Shown one piece after another: positions 21,154 through 31,939 of a stretch of 64,000 nt of DNA. Numbering within the stretch: the first letter of the stretch is position 1; each line of letters opens with the position of its first letter. The notes under the pieces are model-generated. The model was not told where the DNA came from, searched no databases, and worked only from the letters and a program-made list of their open reading frames with translations. The translations under genes were made by a program, and so were the position numbers. Source of the stretch: Ascarosepion bandense (lineage: Eukaryota > Mollusca > Cephalopoda > Sepiida > Sepiidae); NCBI GenBank assembly GCA_037127315.1, contig JBBBDQ010000750.1:4615001-4679000 (forward strand), given 5' to 3'.

Positions 21154-21338
21154 GTTATGTACATGTTCTAAAATATAATTTATAATAAATATTCACAGCT
21201 CTATATAGAAAAATATATATCGAGCACTGTTTTAAATTAATGTTTTGGACGTGGAAAGAATTCTTCGTTCTGTATTCACTCGGATAACCGGCTCCTACAT
21301 TAAGTTGAGCATTCTTACCATTAAGATAAAAATTGAAC

Positions 21339-22337
21339 ATGGAAAAAGTAAGTTTCGACATTTCTCTGAAAAATATTCCTATCCCAAACAAACAGGAATA
21401 CTTTCAAAAGATGGTCCAAAAAAAAAACTGAAGACCTAATACGAAGGATGAGATGGAAAGCGTTTTTCTTTATCAAGGGCCAGGAAACTACTGAAAACAA
21501 GGAAACATTCGGATTTAGAAACCTAAAAACTGCCCCTCTCATAGACAAACTCCAAAACTTCGAGAACGACTTGTTCGAGATAGTAAATAAAATCACTTTC
21601 CACAAACGCAAAAACAAATTCCTCAACCACTTGGACACAATAGTCAACAACATAAACAAATCCAATAAGGTCTTTGTCAAATCTGACAAAACTTCAAACT
21701 TCTACAAAATAGATCTCAAAGACTACAAAGAACTGATTATAAAAACTTAACTATGAAATACAGAAAAATCGACACGGAGCACCAAAACCACATAGACAGG
21801 ATTAACCAAGCGGACAAAAAAATTACGGACAAACTAAAAATTAGCGATAGGGTCCCCAAAATGACAACAAAGGATGCATATGTGCTCTTAAAAGACCACA
21901 AACCGGATTTTTACCGTAGATTACCAACAAGAATAATTAACTCTACAAAATGTGAAATCGGTAGGATTAGCAAAGTAATATTAGAAAGAACCAACCAGCA
22001 AATAAAAGAAAAAAATTAAACTAACGCAGTGGAATGGTACAATGGACGTCATCAAATGGTTGAAAAATCTTGGGGAAAAAATAATGCCACCTTCTTACAG
22101 TTCGACATCGTGGATTTTTACCCATCGATTTCTAAGGACCTCTTTAACCTCGCCCTTGAGTTCGCCGAATTCTACTCGGACATCACTAAGGAGGAAATCA
22201 AAATAATCCTGAACTGTAGTAAATCAGTTCTCTTGCACGACAACCAACAGTGGACAAAAAATTCAATGGATAATTTTGATTTATCCATTGGAGCCCTAGA
22301 TTCCGCAGAATCTTCAGAAAAGGACATTATTGTCTGA
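21339..22337 (+). mobile_element. PLE-like reverse transcriptase remnant, divergent lineage
   Basis: An ATG at 21339 opens MEKVSFDISLKNIPIPNKQE. After frameshifts the order is MRWKAFFFIKG, GFRNLKTAP, KVFVKSDKTSNFYKI, AYVLLKDHKPDF, TKCEIGRISK, then LQFDIVDFYPSI (RT motif A, catalytic Asp present), and finally WTKNSMDNFDLSIGALDSAE before a stop. Proteins with this order are widespread, mostly unnamed RTs that in my recollection end in a GIY-YIG-like domain, hence PLE-like. RT motif C and the endonuclease are missing. The break points lie at about 21448, 21750 and 22017. Confidence 0.6.
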
Positions 22338-22339
22338 AG

Positions 22340-23540
22340 ACTATTTTCTATGAATAGTGGATTTTTACAAGAATTGTTTTCATTCATTTTAATTATATCA
22401 TTTATAAAGTTTCAAATTTTTAAAAAAATTCTTCAAAACATTGTCGTAGTTATGTTATTAAGTTATTAAATGAATACTATATTTACTAATAGAAAATTAA
22501 AAAGTTTAATACAAATCTTAGAGTTAAAAGACTTTTAAAATATTTTTTTTTCTGTATAGGAAGTTCTTATGGTATTTCGTATGTTACATCAAAAGGTCAC
22601 ATTTTTACAGTTTCTTCCTCTTACAGCAAAAAATTAAGCAATTATATAATTTCTGTTCAGCCATACTTAGCTTATCATCACACTTGGCTCACATCAGTCA
22701 CTTAACACAGGTTAAAAAGCTATGACTTCCGGGATTAAGAAATATTTTATTCTAAATTTGATGCTACAAACAATTAATACTTGTGTAAATCAGATTAATT
22801 TTGCAAATTTTACAAAAATAACGTGTCACTGATGTTTATTTTTTGAAAAATTGTTAAAACCGGGACTTAACTCTTGTTTACAAACTTGTCAGTCTGTCAA
22901 AATGGACAAAAAAAAAAAAAAAAATGATGAATTTTGAAATATCTAAAAAGTTGAGATTCCAGTAAATATAATTTCTATTTGAAATACAACAGTGTATTGA
23001 AGGCTCGTTTTGGTTATGGACACGTGGCCATTGATACCATTGGGAACATCCGCTGCACTGGCCTTCAATTTCCGTTATAGGAAGCCTTCCGTCCAGCGAT
23101 GCCGTATCATCACGGCCCGGGCTATAACCATAGCTGTTGACTCCAGTCTTGTTCATGGTGTAAAATTATCCTTTACCCTAAAAGAAAGTTTATCTGTCCT
23201 TTTATTTAATCCTACTCGGCATCAAAACAACCCCCTCCGCAGAAAAGTCTACTGGTGAATCCAGTCGCCGATAACACAATCATACGGCATGTAGTACTGG
23301 GTTACATGGTACCTGTAGCCATTGTAGAGTGATCTGACTTAATCTATTAGTATAAGAGTTGTTAAAATTAGATAACTGCGCTGGAAGGTACCAATATTTT
23401 ATTGTTACAATCTTATGTGTTGAGGATAATGTGCCTTAACACGTATTATTTATTATCCCTGTTATATTATAAGATATTAGAACAGTGATTAGCACCTTCT
23501 CTCCTCTTAAGCGCTGAGCAGAATTAGGCTTAAAGAAAAA
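22340..23540. other. Unassigned interval
   Basis: No recognised element. The block 22980-23200 is less AT-rich and open on both strands for about 80 codons, but has no familiar domain. Poly-A at 22910-22923. Confidence 0.45.
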
Positions 23541-23541
23541 G

Positions 23542-24378
23542 GTCAGTCAGTTAAATGCCATACGTGATACACGCTTGGGCGATCATGCCTCAAAAGAGAC
23601 ATGACTGACTGGGCAGAAGATTATCCCGCAGTAGGTTGCCATTGCTTTCTGCGGTAGATTGGTTGCCGACCAAGGCTATAGAACCAAATCTGTCCTGTTA
23701 TTTGACTCATAGCTAGAAAGGGAAGTGCTGTATTATATTATTATGTAGTAATTAGTGGGGGATCAGTTTATTACTTATTAACAATATAAGACTGATCCCC
23801 CACTTTATAACCAGTAGAAGTTTTAATTATATTTCTATTACATTCAGTCAGTCAGTTAAGTGCCATACGTGATACACGCTTGGGCGATCATGCCTCAAAA
23901 GAGACATGACTGACTGGGCAGAAGATTATCCCGCAGTAGGTTGCCATTGCTTTCTGCGGTAGACTGGTTGCCGACCAAGGCTATAGAACCAAATCTGTCC
24001 TGTTATTTGACTCATAGCTAGAAAGGGAAGTGCTGTATTATATTATTATGTAGTAATTAGTGGGGGATCAGTTTATTACTTATTAACAATATAAGACTGA
24101 TCCCCCACTTTATAACCAGTAGAAGTTTTAATTATATTTCTATTACATTCAGTCAGTCAGTTAAGTGCCATACGTGATACACGCTTGGGCGATCATGTCT
24201 CGAAAGAGACATGACTGACTGGGCAGAAGATTATCCCGCAGTAGGTTGCCATTGTTTTCTGTGGTAGACTAGCTGGCTAATAATTAGTGGGGGATCAGTT
24301 TATAACTTCATAACAATAGAAAACAGATCCCCCACTTTATGCCTAGTAGAAGTTTTAATTGTTTTCAACTATTACATT
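23542..24378 (-). repeat. Tandem array of a SINE segment plus mini-palindrome (~305 bp)
   Basis: The landmark 'tacgtgatacacgcttggg' lies at 23561, 23866, 24171 and 24400. Spacing is 305, 305 and 229 bp. Each unit has the SINE 3' half, then the palindrome 'agtgggggatcagtttat...actgatcccccact' (first at 23754-23803) and a short linker. The third unit has an internal deletion in the SINE part. Confidence 0.9.
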
Positions 24379-24685
24379 CAGTCAGACAGTTAAATGCCAT
24401 ACGTGATACACGCTTGGGCGACCATGTCTCGAAAGAGACATGACTGACTGGGCAGAAGATTATCCCGCAGTAGGTTGCCATTGCTTTCTGCGGTAGACTG
24501 GTTGCCGACCAAGGCTATAGAACCCAATCTGTCCTGTTATTTAATCCATAACTGGAAGGAATATACAGATTAATACCTTTCCCAAGGGTATTTGCGCGTA
24601 AGTGAATACAATGAATTCGGCTGGAATTCGAACTCGGCTCCCCGATTTCTCGTTCCAAGCCGTTATCCAATGCACCACAACGCAC
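24379..24685 (-). mobile_element. tRNA-derived SINE, near full length
   Basis: Same family as 20871-21153. The B box 'gaattcgaactcgg' is on the opposite strand reading. It forms the last and only complete unit of the tandem array, so it was probably the original insertion. Confidence 0.85.
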
Positions 24686-24940
24686 TTCACGCATCTAAAT
24701 ATATTTCTGTATATAGTTTAGAACACTGGTCAGCAAACACTTTTCGAAAGCTATTGGTAATGAGTTCGATTAACGATAGGGAGCTCCTCAAAACTGGCCT
24801 TTTGTCAAAGTTGCCTTCTTTCTACAAATAATATATATTTTAGAAGAATCAGAAGCACTAAGAACGGATCCTGTCTCTTACGCTTCATATCCGCAACGAG
24901 CATTCGATTTACATAGTTTCTAGATCGATTACACAGCCTG

Positions 24941-24944
<4 letters not shown>

Positions 24945-24988
<44 letters not shown>
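24945..24988. repeat. (TA)n microsatellite
   Basis: About 22 TA units. Confidence 0.95.
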
Positions 24989-24991
<3 letters not shown>

Positions 24992-25356
24992 GATATGACT
25001 ATAAGTAGATTATTAGAACTATATGAGCAAGCATACACCTTGACAGCGACTGATACACGTCCACTCAGATATTATTTAATCCCCATCAAAACATGTACGG
25101 TTTTTAGAGCGAGTATCAATAATTTCCTCTCAGCGCCCTGAGTAATCAAATTCATAGAAAATAATAAATTGTATTCTTTCAAATTTGCTTGCAAATCGGG
25201 TTTGGCAATTCTCACTCGAGGAAAACTTCGTTTAAACACGCCGCGCGCGAGTATGTTAAAGATATTGGTGCACTTTCACAACGAAAATGTCTATTGTTAC
25301 ACAGTTATGTGTGCATATGCATGCGAGGGTTCGTATGAATATTTGCGTATGAGTGT

Positions 25357-25359
25357 GCG

Positions 25360-25411
<52 letters not shown>

Positions 25412-25434
25412 CGTGCGTGTGTGTGTGTGTGTGT
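25357..25434. repeat. (TA)n-(GT)n microsatellite
   Basis: TA units followed by GT units with GCGT interruptions. Confidence 0.9.
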
Positions 25435-25559
25435 ATCTAAGCTGTCATGAAGTGTTGCTGTTTTCCCATTTTAAGGTGTTAAGGTGAATTACCGTACACA
25501 AAGGAGAATTTATCAGCTAAGTCATATATTTGAATCTCAATCATTATATATATAACACA

Positions 25560-25595
25560 TACATACATACACACGCACACTCGTGCGCGCGCGCA

Positions 25596-25650
<55 letters not shown>
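25560..25650. repeat. (CA)n microsatellite
   Basis: A CGCA/CGCG transition then about 25 CA units. Confidence 0.9.
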
Positions 25651-25656
<6 letters not shown>

Positions 25657-25736
25657 GTTTGATATATATATCCAAAGTATATAGCATGGATATATGATAC
25701 AAATATACGCATGGATCTGTGTATCTTGTTTGTGCA

Positions 25737-25737
<1 letters not shown>

Positions 25738-25795
<58 letters not shown>
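25738..25795. repeat. (CTAT)n microsatellite
   Basis: About 14 tetranucleotide units. Confidence 0.95.
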
Positions 25796-26089
25796 GGATT
25801 CTTAAGAAAGGGGTGGGGTGAATTTAGCCTAGCGGGCAATTTCAGGTTTTCATAAGTGGGAAAATATTTTACTTTTTTCTTGTGAGGAGCTCATCATGAG
25901 TGAGAAAAAATCTATAAAAATGACCCGTGTAAATGTATATATACTGCTTTGAAAAAGTATGAAAATTTTCAATAATATATATTTATTGTTTATAATGAAC
26001 TTTTTGAATCGAACAATTTGGAACTGGGGTTTGGAATGACATTCTGATTCACGGTGAAAAGGGGTCATTAAGTAAAAAAGTTTGAGAAC

Positions 26090-26090
26090 C

Positions 26091-26154
<64 letters not shown>

Positions 26155-26164
26155 CAGCCTGTCA

Positions 26165-26208
<44 letters not shown>

Positions 26209-26211
26209 GTA
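26090..26211. repeat. (ATCT)n microsatellite, two blocks
   Basis: Two tetranucleotide tracts split by 'cagcctgtcat'. Confidence 0.95.
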
Positions 26212-26219
26212 CGTGTGTA

Positions 26220-27350
26220 TCAATCTTAAGCGGTTCCCATCTGTCTATTTCTGTTCGTATTTTTCTTGGCAGAATAAAAGAATTCGTAAGACGTCGCAAA
26301 AAGTTAGATAAAACAAGTTTAAAAGAAAGTAAGAAAGAAAGAAAAAGGAAGCATAAAAATGCTTATAAAAATTTTACGAAAAAATTCTTCCTAAAATAGG
26401 AAAATAATACCGTAAAAATTCACAAGAAGATAAAAATAAAAACGATAAAACCTATAGAATAGAAAGAAGGAAAACAAAAAAGAAAGAATGAATAAATAAA
26501 ATATGTTCAATAAGTAAAAAAAAAAAAAAGAAAAGAAAAAAAATCGGGAAGGAGACACGGATGAAGCAAAAAAAAAAAAAGAGAAAGCGAAAAAGATGGA
26601 AATATAAAGATTAAAAAAGAAAAGAAAAGCAAAGGAAAGAAACTTCAGTAAGAAGATGCTAGATTCGTAACTTGTGTAGATACGAATCTAGTATGGGATT
26701 CAAGACAGGAAATACTTGTAATCTAAATAATATGTAACGTCTATTAGGGACCATTGATCTAAGAGTTGATCTGTGGTGACCCCAATATGTACTGGGTTTG
26801 GCCTAAGAGATATAAACACTTTGTATTCAGTGTCATATCACAACGTGAAACGAGATGTGCACCTTAAAGTGTTAAACTAGAAAATTACTGGATGACTCAT
26901 AGCCGCCAAGTTTAGAATTGCGTCTAAACGAGGTTGATGACTCGCAGTCATAAACAGGAACGGAACCCAGAGAAATTTAGGTTAAAGATAAGACAATCAG
27001 TTGACAGGAAGTTATATAAATGCTTGATCCGCACATGCTCAGGGGAAGATCGAACGTTCGAAGAAAGTCCCCGAAACCACATACCTTTGAGTCACCGGAC
27101 GTTAATTATACGGCATTCAAAACTAAAGAGAATCCGAGAAAAATTGTCTAGCACGACATAGCGCATAAATCTTTCTATTTGCGGACCGAGCAACATAATA
27201 TTCCCACTTTATATCAACGGAAAACGATTAACTTGTGTAAACTCAAACAATCATAACTTGACAAATATTTGAAGCTGGAACAAAGTTAGACCAGTTCTGA
27301 AATTTCTAAATTGTCTATGATAAGACTATATATAGCACGTGTAATTCAGG
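26220..27350. other. Unassigned interval with a short hairpin
   Basis: Lysine-codon-like A-rich DNA to about 26640, then sequence with no known family. A perfect 11-bp inverted repeat CTAGATTCGTA/TACGAATCTAG lies at 26659-26669 and 26681-26691. Confidence 0.5.
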
Positions 27351-27359
27351 ACATGTTTT

Positions 27360-27660
27360 AAAAAAAATACCAAATGTCTGTTTGCGAGATCACTCTGCAA
27401 TGCGGTTGGGATCAGTGGGCACGGGACCTCGAATTTGGTGAAGCGATCCAGCCACGGGCTTCGGAGCATCGAACGGAGAGATTACATGAAGAGGTTTTTT
27501 TCCCAGTTACTTGATGTGCTTGAGGCACAGGTTCAGCAGTCCGCATCCATAGAGAAGTGAAAGTAAAATCAGTGCATTGTATAATTTCAACTTCGTTGAA
27601 AATCGTATATTTGTCTGGGAGAGAACATTGTGACGGAGTCGAACCAAAGTTGGGCTTGCT
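27360..27660 (-). mobile_element. LINE C-terminal fragment
   Basis: The minus strand encodes KLYNALILLSLLYGCGLLNL and KHIK*LGKKPLHVI, matching the post-RT segment '..LYNALILSSLLYGCETW..' common in several LINE families. It is frameshifted and truncated on both sides. Confidence 0.5.
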
Positions 27661-27919
27661 TAAATAATTAAAACGTCAATAGCATGGGATAGTAGATAGC
27701 AAATATCTGTTTCAGCATGGCAAAATATTCACTTGGTTAGGAACGATATAGTGAATGCATGATTTCATCGTGTGTGGAAAAGACTGTGATAACTAAGAAA
27801 GAAAGATGAAAGAAGAATATTTCAAGTGCAATTTAAAAAATAAAAATAAATAAATAAATAAATAAAGAACAATACATGGTGTGTAATTTTGAAAAGATAA
27901 ATAGATACAGCGTAAATTG

Positions 27920-27953
<34 letters not shown>

Positions 27954-28059
27954 GAAGGAAGAAAATACAAGGTGTGTAATTTAAAAAAGAAACATATTTG
28001 AAATGTAACTTTAAAAAGAAAGAAAAAAATGCATGCAGTGTAATTTCAAAAAGAAAGGA

Positions 28060-29460
28060 AGAAAATAAAACTTTTTTTTAATCGTTTCACCCCGAGCAAG
28101 GCATTTCACTGCCACTATTGCGTAGGGGGTTTCATAGAGGGGAAAGTGGTGAGAAAGGATGGTTAGGCATAAGAAATGTTAGAAGGAGGGTGATAGACGG
28201 GCAAGGATACCGAGAATGAAGGTTGGGTAGATGGTGAGAGTGTTGGGAGAATAGATGCAAGTTAGTTTGATAGGAGGTGTCCATTGACCTTACATTTAAA
28301 CTCCTGGAGATTGTAGCTGACGGAAAAGCAGACATGTGGAAGGGAATTCCATAGGCGGGAAGCGCGAGAAAAGAAGCTGTTAGAGTAGAAATTACGGTTA
28401 CATCTTATCAGTTTTACTGTAAAAGGGTGGGACCCAGTTGCTAGTCTAGTATCTCGTGTAAATTCGTACCTAGGCGGCACCAATGATCTAAGTTCATCGT
28501 AGCAGAAGCCGTGAAAGTATTTATAGAAGAGGCACAGGGAAGACACGTCACGTCGGTGGGAGAGTGGTTGCAGCCGGTCTGCCAAGTCAGTATCGATTCC
28601 GTTACAGATTCTCCGCTGTATTTTGTCAAGAAGCCCGAGGAGAGTAGCAGGGGCACCCGACCAGATGTGGCAGCAGTATTCAATACACGGGCGGATGGTA
28701 GATTTATATATGTGCAGGATAGATTAAAACGGGAAAAACTTCCGGGCCCTGCACAGAGAACCGACTTTCATAGCGTCGGATTTGGCAATGGATTCGATAT
28801 AGTCATTCCATTTGAGGTCCGCCGAGAGTGTAAGGCCAAGGAGGCGTAGTGTTTTACTCTCTGGGAGGCAAACCTGTTCCATGCTAATGGGAGGTAGATG
28901 CGGTGGTCTATGGTAGTTAGTTGATAGCAGCTTCGTTTTGGAAGCATTAAAATTTACGAGCCATTTCTTACTCCAGTCCACTACGGATTGGAGGTCCTTT
29001 TCAAGCTCGGCAGCGAGTTTCGCTTTGTCGCCCACACCGGGTTTTTGATTGAGGCGAGAGTAAATTGTGGTGTCATCAGCGTACATGCCTACTTGGGATC
29101 TAATGGCATCGAGGAGATCATTAATGTAGATCAGAAAGAGCGTGGGACCTAGGATAGAACCTTGAGGGACGCCCGCGTTCGTATGGTAGTTTTGGGAGGC
29201 GTCCATTTAATACTACCTTCAATGTGTGGTTAGAGAGGAATGACTGGATGAGGTCAAACAAATGTCCAGTTACACCGTAGCTCAGCAGTTTGCATGAAAG
29301 GCATGAAAGGCCAGCATGCCAGACTCTGTCGAACGTTTTGGAGATATCCAAGGCAACGGCTCGGGCTTCGCCATTCTTGTCAAGAGCCTGGTATATGTAC
29401 TCGGTAATGGTCTTTAGCATATCAGCAGTAGACCTGGTTAGGCGAAAAATGCTGGGTAAT
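28060..29460 (-). mobile_element. Jockey/CR1-like LINE, RT core to 3' end
   Basis: One of the longer copies, read 29460 to 28060. LDISKTFDRVWHAG (motif A), after a frameshift [24 protein letters not shown] (intact YADD), NFNASKTKLLS, LRLLGLTLSADLKWNDYIES, YCCHIWSGAPA, DTDLADRLQPLSHRRDV, NSFFSRASRLWNSLPH, then a 3' UTR ending in a poly-A-like 'gattaaaaaaa' tail. Breaks lie at about 29190, 28725 and 28585. The endonuclease domain is missing. The 5' truncation and A-rich 3' end are typical of target-primed insertion. Confidence 0.9.
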
Positions 29461-29654
29461 TTCAAAACGAAAGAAAGAAAAATACATGCAGTGTAATTTC
29501 AAAAAGAAACAAGTAAAATACATGCTGTACAATTAAAAAAGTACATGCTGTGTAATTTCAAAAAGTAAGAAAAAAGTACAATGTAGTTTAAAAAAAAAGA
29601 AAAATATAATGTAATTTCAAATAGAAAGAATGAAAAACATGTGCAATGTATATT

Positions 29655-30370
29655 TTTTATAAACATTTCACCCCAATCAAGGCAGGACAGCCACTGGTGC
29701 GCAAGGGGTTACAGTGAGAGAAAAACAAGGTACAAGGGATGTCGAAAAAAGATAAGAGATAAATGGGATTCAAGTAGATAGAAGATAGCGATTGACGTTG
29801 CATTTAAATTTTGGAGATTGTAGCGCTCAGGGAAGCAAACAAACGGAAGGAAGTTCCACAAACAGGAAGTGCGAGAAAAAACTGTTAGAGTAGAAGAGGT
29901 GGTTACGTTTAGCTATTTTGACGTTAAAAGTGTGGGACGCACATGCCAATCTTGTAGCACGCGTAAACACATGCGATCAGGGAACCAGAGAAAAAAGTTC
30001 GTCAAGCAGTTGCCATGAAAATACTTGTAGAAAATACAGAGAGAGGCCATGTTACGTAGGTGAGAAAATGACTGAATGCAGGGATACTATGTCAGAATCG
30101 ATTATATTGCGGATCTGTCTTTGGATTTTGTCGAGAACCTCATGAGGAATAGCAGGAACAGTCGACCAGATTTGGCAAAAGTATTCAATGCACAGACGAA
30201 TGTGATTTATGAATGTGCAAAATGGATTCTTCATTGACCCAACCTTCCTAGCAGTAGATGAAGCTATGGATTCGATGTATCCATTCAATTTGAGATCTTT
30301 TGAGAGAGTAAGGCTGCGCAGTGTTGTTCTTCAAGAGACTAGAGTCATCCATTCTTATGGTAGGCAGTAA
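29655..30370 (-). mobile_element. Jockey/CR1-like LINE 3' portion
   Basis: A diverged copy covering NGYIESIASSTARKVGS, CIEYFCQIWSTVPAI, VLDKIQRQIRNII and the 3' UTR, ending in the 'ccccaatcaaggc' tail. It abuts an opposite-strand RTE-like fragment at about 30375. Confidence 0.8.
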
Positions 30371-30377
30371 AGTTTCT

Positions 30378-31160
30378 CTATAGTGGTTAAAGGAGAGTAC
30401 AGTGCTGATTGCAGACACGGAAAGGAAACTACAAGACCTCCTACAGAATGTATCTGAAGAGAGTGACAAAAAAGGACTACAAATAAACTTTAAGGAAACT
30501 GAATGCATGATCATCAGCAAAAGGTGCAACCCAAAATGCCAAATACAGGTGGGGGATACCAGAATCAAGCAAGTACAAAAATATAAATACCTAGGAAGTG
30601 TTCTAACAGGAGATGGAAAGTGCGACACAGATATCCGAAGGCGAATTGGCATGGCAAAGGACGCGTTCCAGAAGCTGAGTAAAGTACTAACACACAGGAA
30701 AATTTCACTAGAAACAAAGAAACGAGTGCTGGATTGTTATGTGATGTCAGTTCTTTAATACAGCAGTGAATGCTGGACAATATCATCGAAAATGAGGACA
30801 AAACTTGAAGCAGCGGAATGTAGTTCTACAGAAGGATGCTGTGGATATCGTGGAAGCAACGATGAGGTGTTGGAAAGAATGGCAACGAAAAGGAAATTAA
30901 TACTGAGCATAAGGAAGAGACAACTGAAGTTCCTGGGGCATGCAATGAGGCAGGAGGGCTTGGAGAACCTGATACTGACAGGCCAGATAGAAGGAAAGAG
31001 AGACAGAGGAAAGTAGGGCCTGATCAAGTGGATGACGGAACGGGGGTTGCGAGGTGTAACAGGAGCAAACATACTAAGAGCCACCAGGGATAGGGAGACG
31101 TGGAGAGCCATGATCGCCTACGTCCTGAAGGGACAGGGCACATAAAAGAAGAAAGAAGAA
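30378..31160 (+). mobile_element. RTE-like LINE 3' portion
   Basis: It starts just after the YADD box: LIADTERKLQDLLQNV, INFKETECMIISK, YKYLGSVLTGDGKCDTDIRR, ETKKRVLDCYVMSVL (stop), then KRQLKFLGHAMRQEGLENL and the 3' end 'tcctgaagggacagggcacat' with a GAA-rich tail. It has two stops and one frameshift. It is the best-preserved C-terminal copy here. Confidence 0.85.
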
Positions 31161-31935
31161 GAAGCTTCGTTTTGGTGGCATTAAAGTTTAACGAGCCATT
31201 ACATATCCCATTCAATCAGAGATGGGAGGTAAATTTAAAGGACAGCAGCCAGGTTTACTTTGTCAGTCTTGAAAGATTTCTTGAAAGAGACGGAAGTAAA
31301 TGATGATGTCATCTGTATAGATGCCAACTTAGGAACTGATTACATAAGGAAGATCATTGATGAAGATCAGAAAAAAAGTAGCACAAAGGATTGAAGGTCG
31401 CCCGCGTTCGTATTAAAGGAAAGCTTATCCAGTCAACGTGCGTTGCGGTACAGTGGATATCGGCTCGGAACGAGAAACCGGGGAGCCGAGTTCGAATTCC
31501 AGTTGAATCCATTGTATTCACTTACGCGCAAATACCCTTGGGAAAGGTATTAATCCATCTCTTCCTTCCAGTTATGGGTTAAATAGCAGGACAGATTGGG
31601 TTCTATAGCCTTGGTCGGCAACCAGTTTACCGCAGAAAGCAATGGCAAACTACTGCGGGATAATCTTCTGCCCAGTCAGTCATGTCTCTTTCGAGACATG
31701 ATCGCTCAAGCGTGTATCACGTATGGCGCTTAACTGACTGATCCAGTCAACTTTCATTTCACGATTTGAAAGGAACGATTGCATTAGATCAAACAATCGT
31801 CAGAAATACCGTAGCTCTTGAGAAAGCCTGTATGCTAAATTCTGTCAAATGCTTTCGAGAAATCAAGAGAAGCAGATCGAGTTTTGCCATTCTTGTAAAG
31901 AGTTTATTTCAAACAGAAGGAAATGAAAACTCATG
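31161..31935 (-). mobile_element. Jockey/CR1-like LINE fragment split by a SINE
   Basis: The pieces 31161-31426 and 31752-31935 read on the minus strand as LINE sequence around the YADD region and upstream ('cttcgttttggtggcattaaagtttaacgagcc' parallels 28930-28965). The SINE at 31438-31740 interrupts them with an 11-bp duplication. Confidence 0.75.
31438..31740 (+). mobile_element. tRNA-derived SINE, complete, 11-bp TSD
   Basis: This is the best complete copy on the plus strand. The A-box-like region is 'gcggtacagtggatatcgg', the B box 'gagttcgaattcc', then the body, and the 3' hairpin CATGTCTC-TTTC-GAGACATG (31681-31700), ending 'cttaactgactg'. The target site duplication 'atccagtcaac' is at 31427-31437 and 31741-31751. 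It was presumably mobilised by a LINE in trans. Confidence 0.95.
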
Positions 31936-31939
31936 CGAA

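Larger units (their letters stand above)
19701..21285. mobile_element. Foldback element with ~305-bp terminal inverted repeats
   Basis: The left arm 19701-20006 is matched by the reverse complement of about 20693-21285 once a SINE (20871-21153) is removed. Arms share 'ccgagtgaatacagaacg', 'gaacatgtacataacttctctatat', 'gcatcggagtaccgaagc' and 'gttgacagttggaa'. The interior (20007-20692) is a CCATAA/GGTTAATAACC-rich minisatellite-like region without coding sequence. The identity of the element is unknown; the arms could be pseudo-LTRs of the RT remnant that starts 54 bp downstream. Confidence 0.85.

Noticed and set aside
31438..31520. tRNA gene on the basis of A-box and B-box sequences
   Set aside because: No cloverleaf folds; it is the head of a dispersed SINE with a target duplication.
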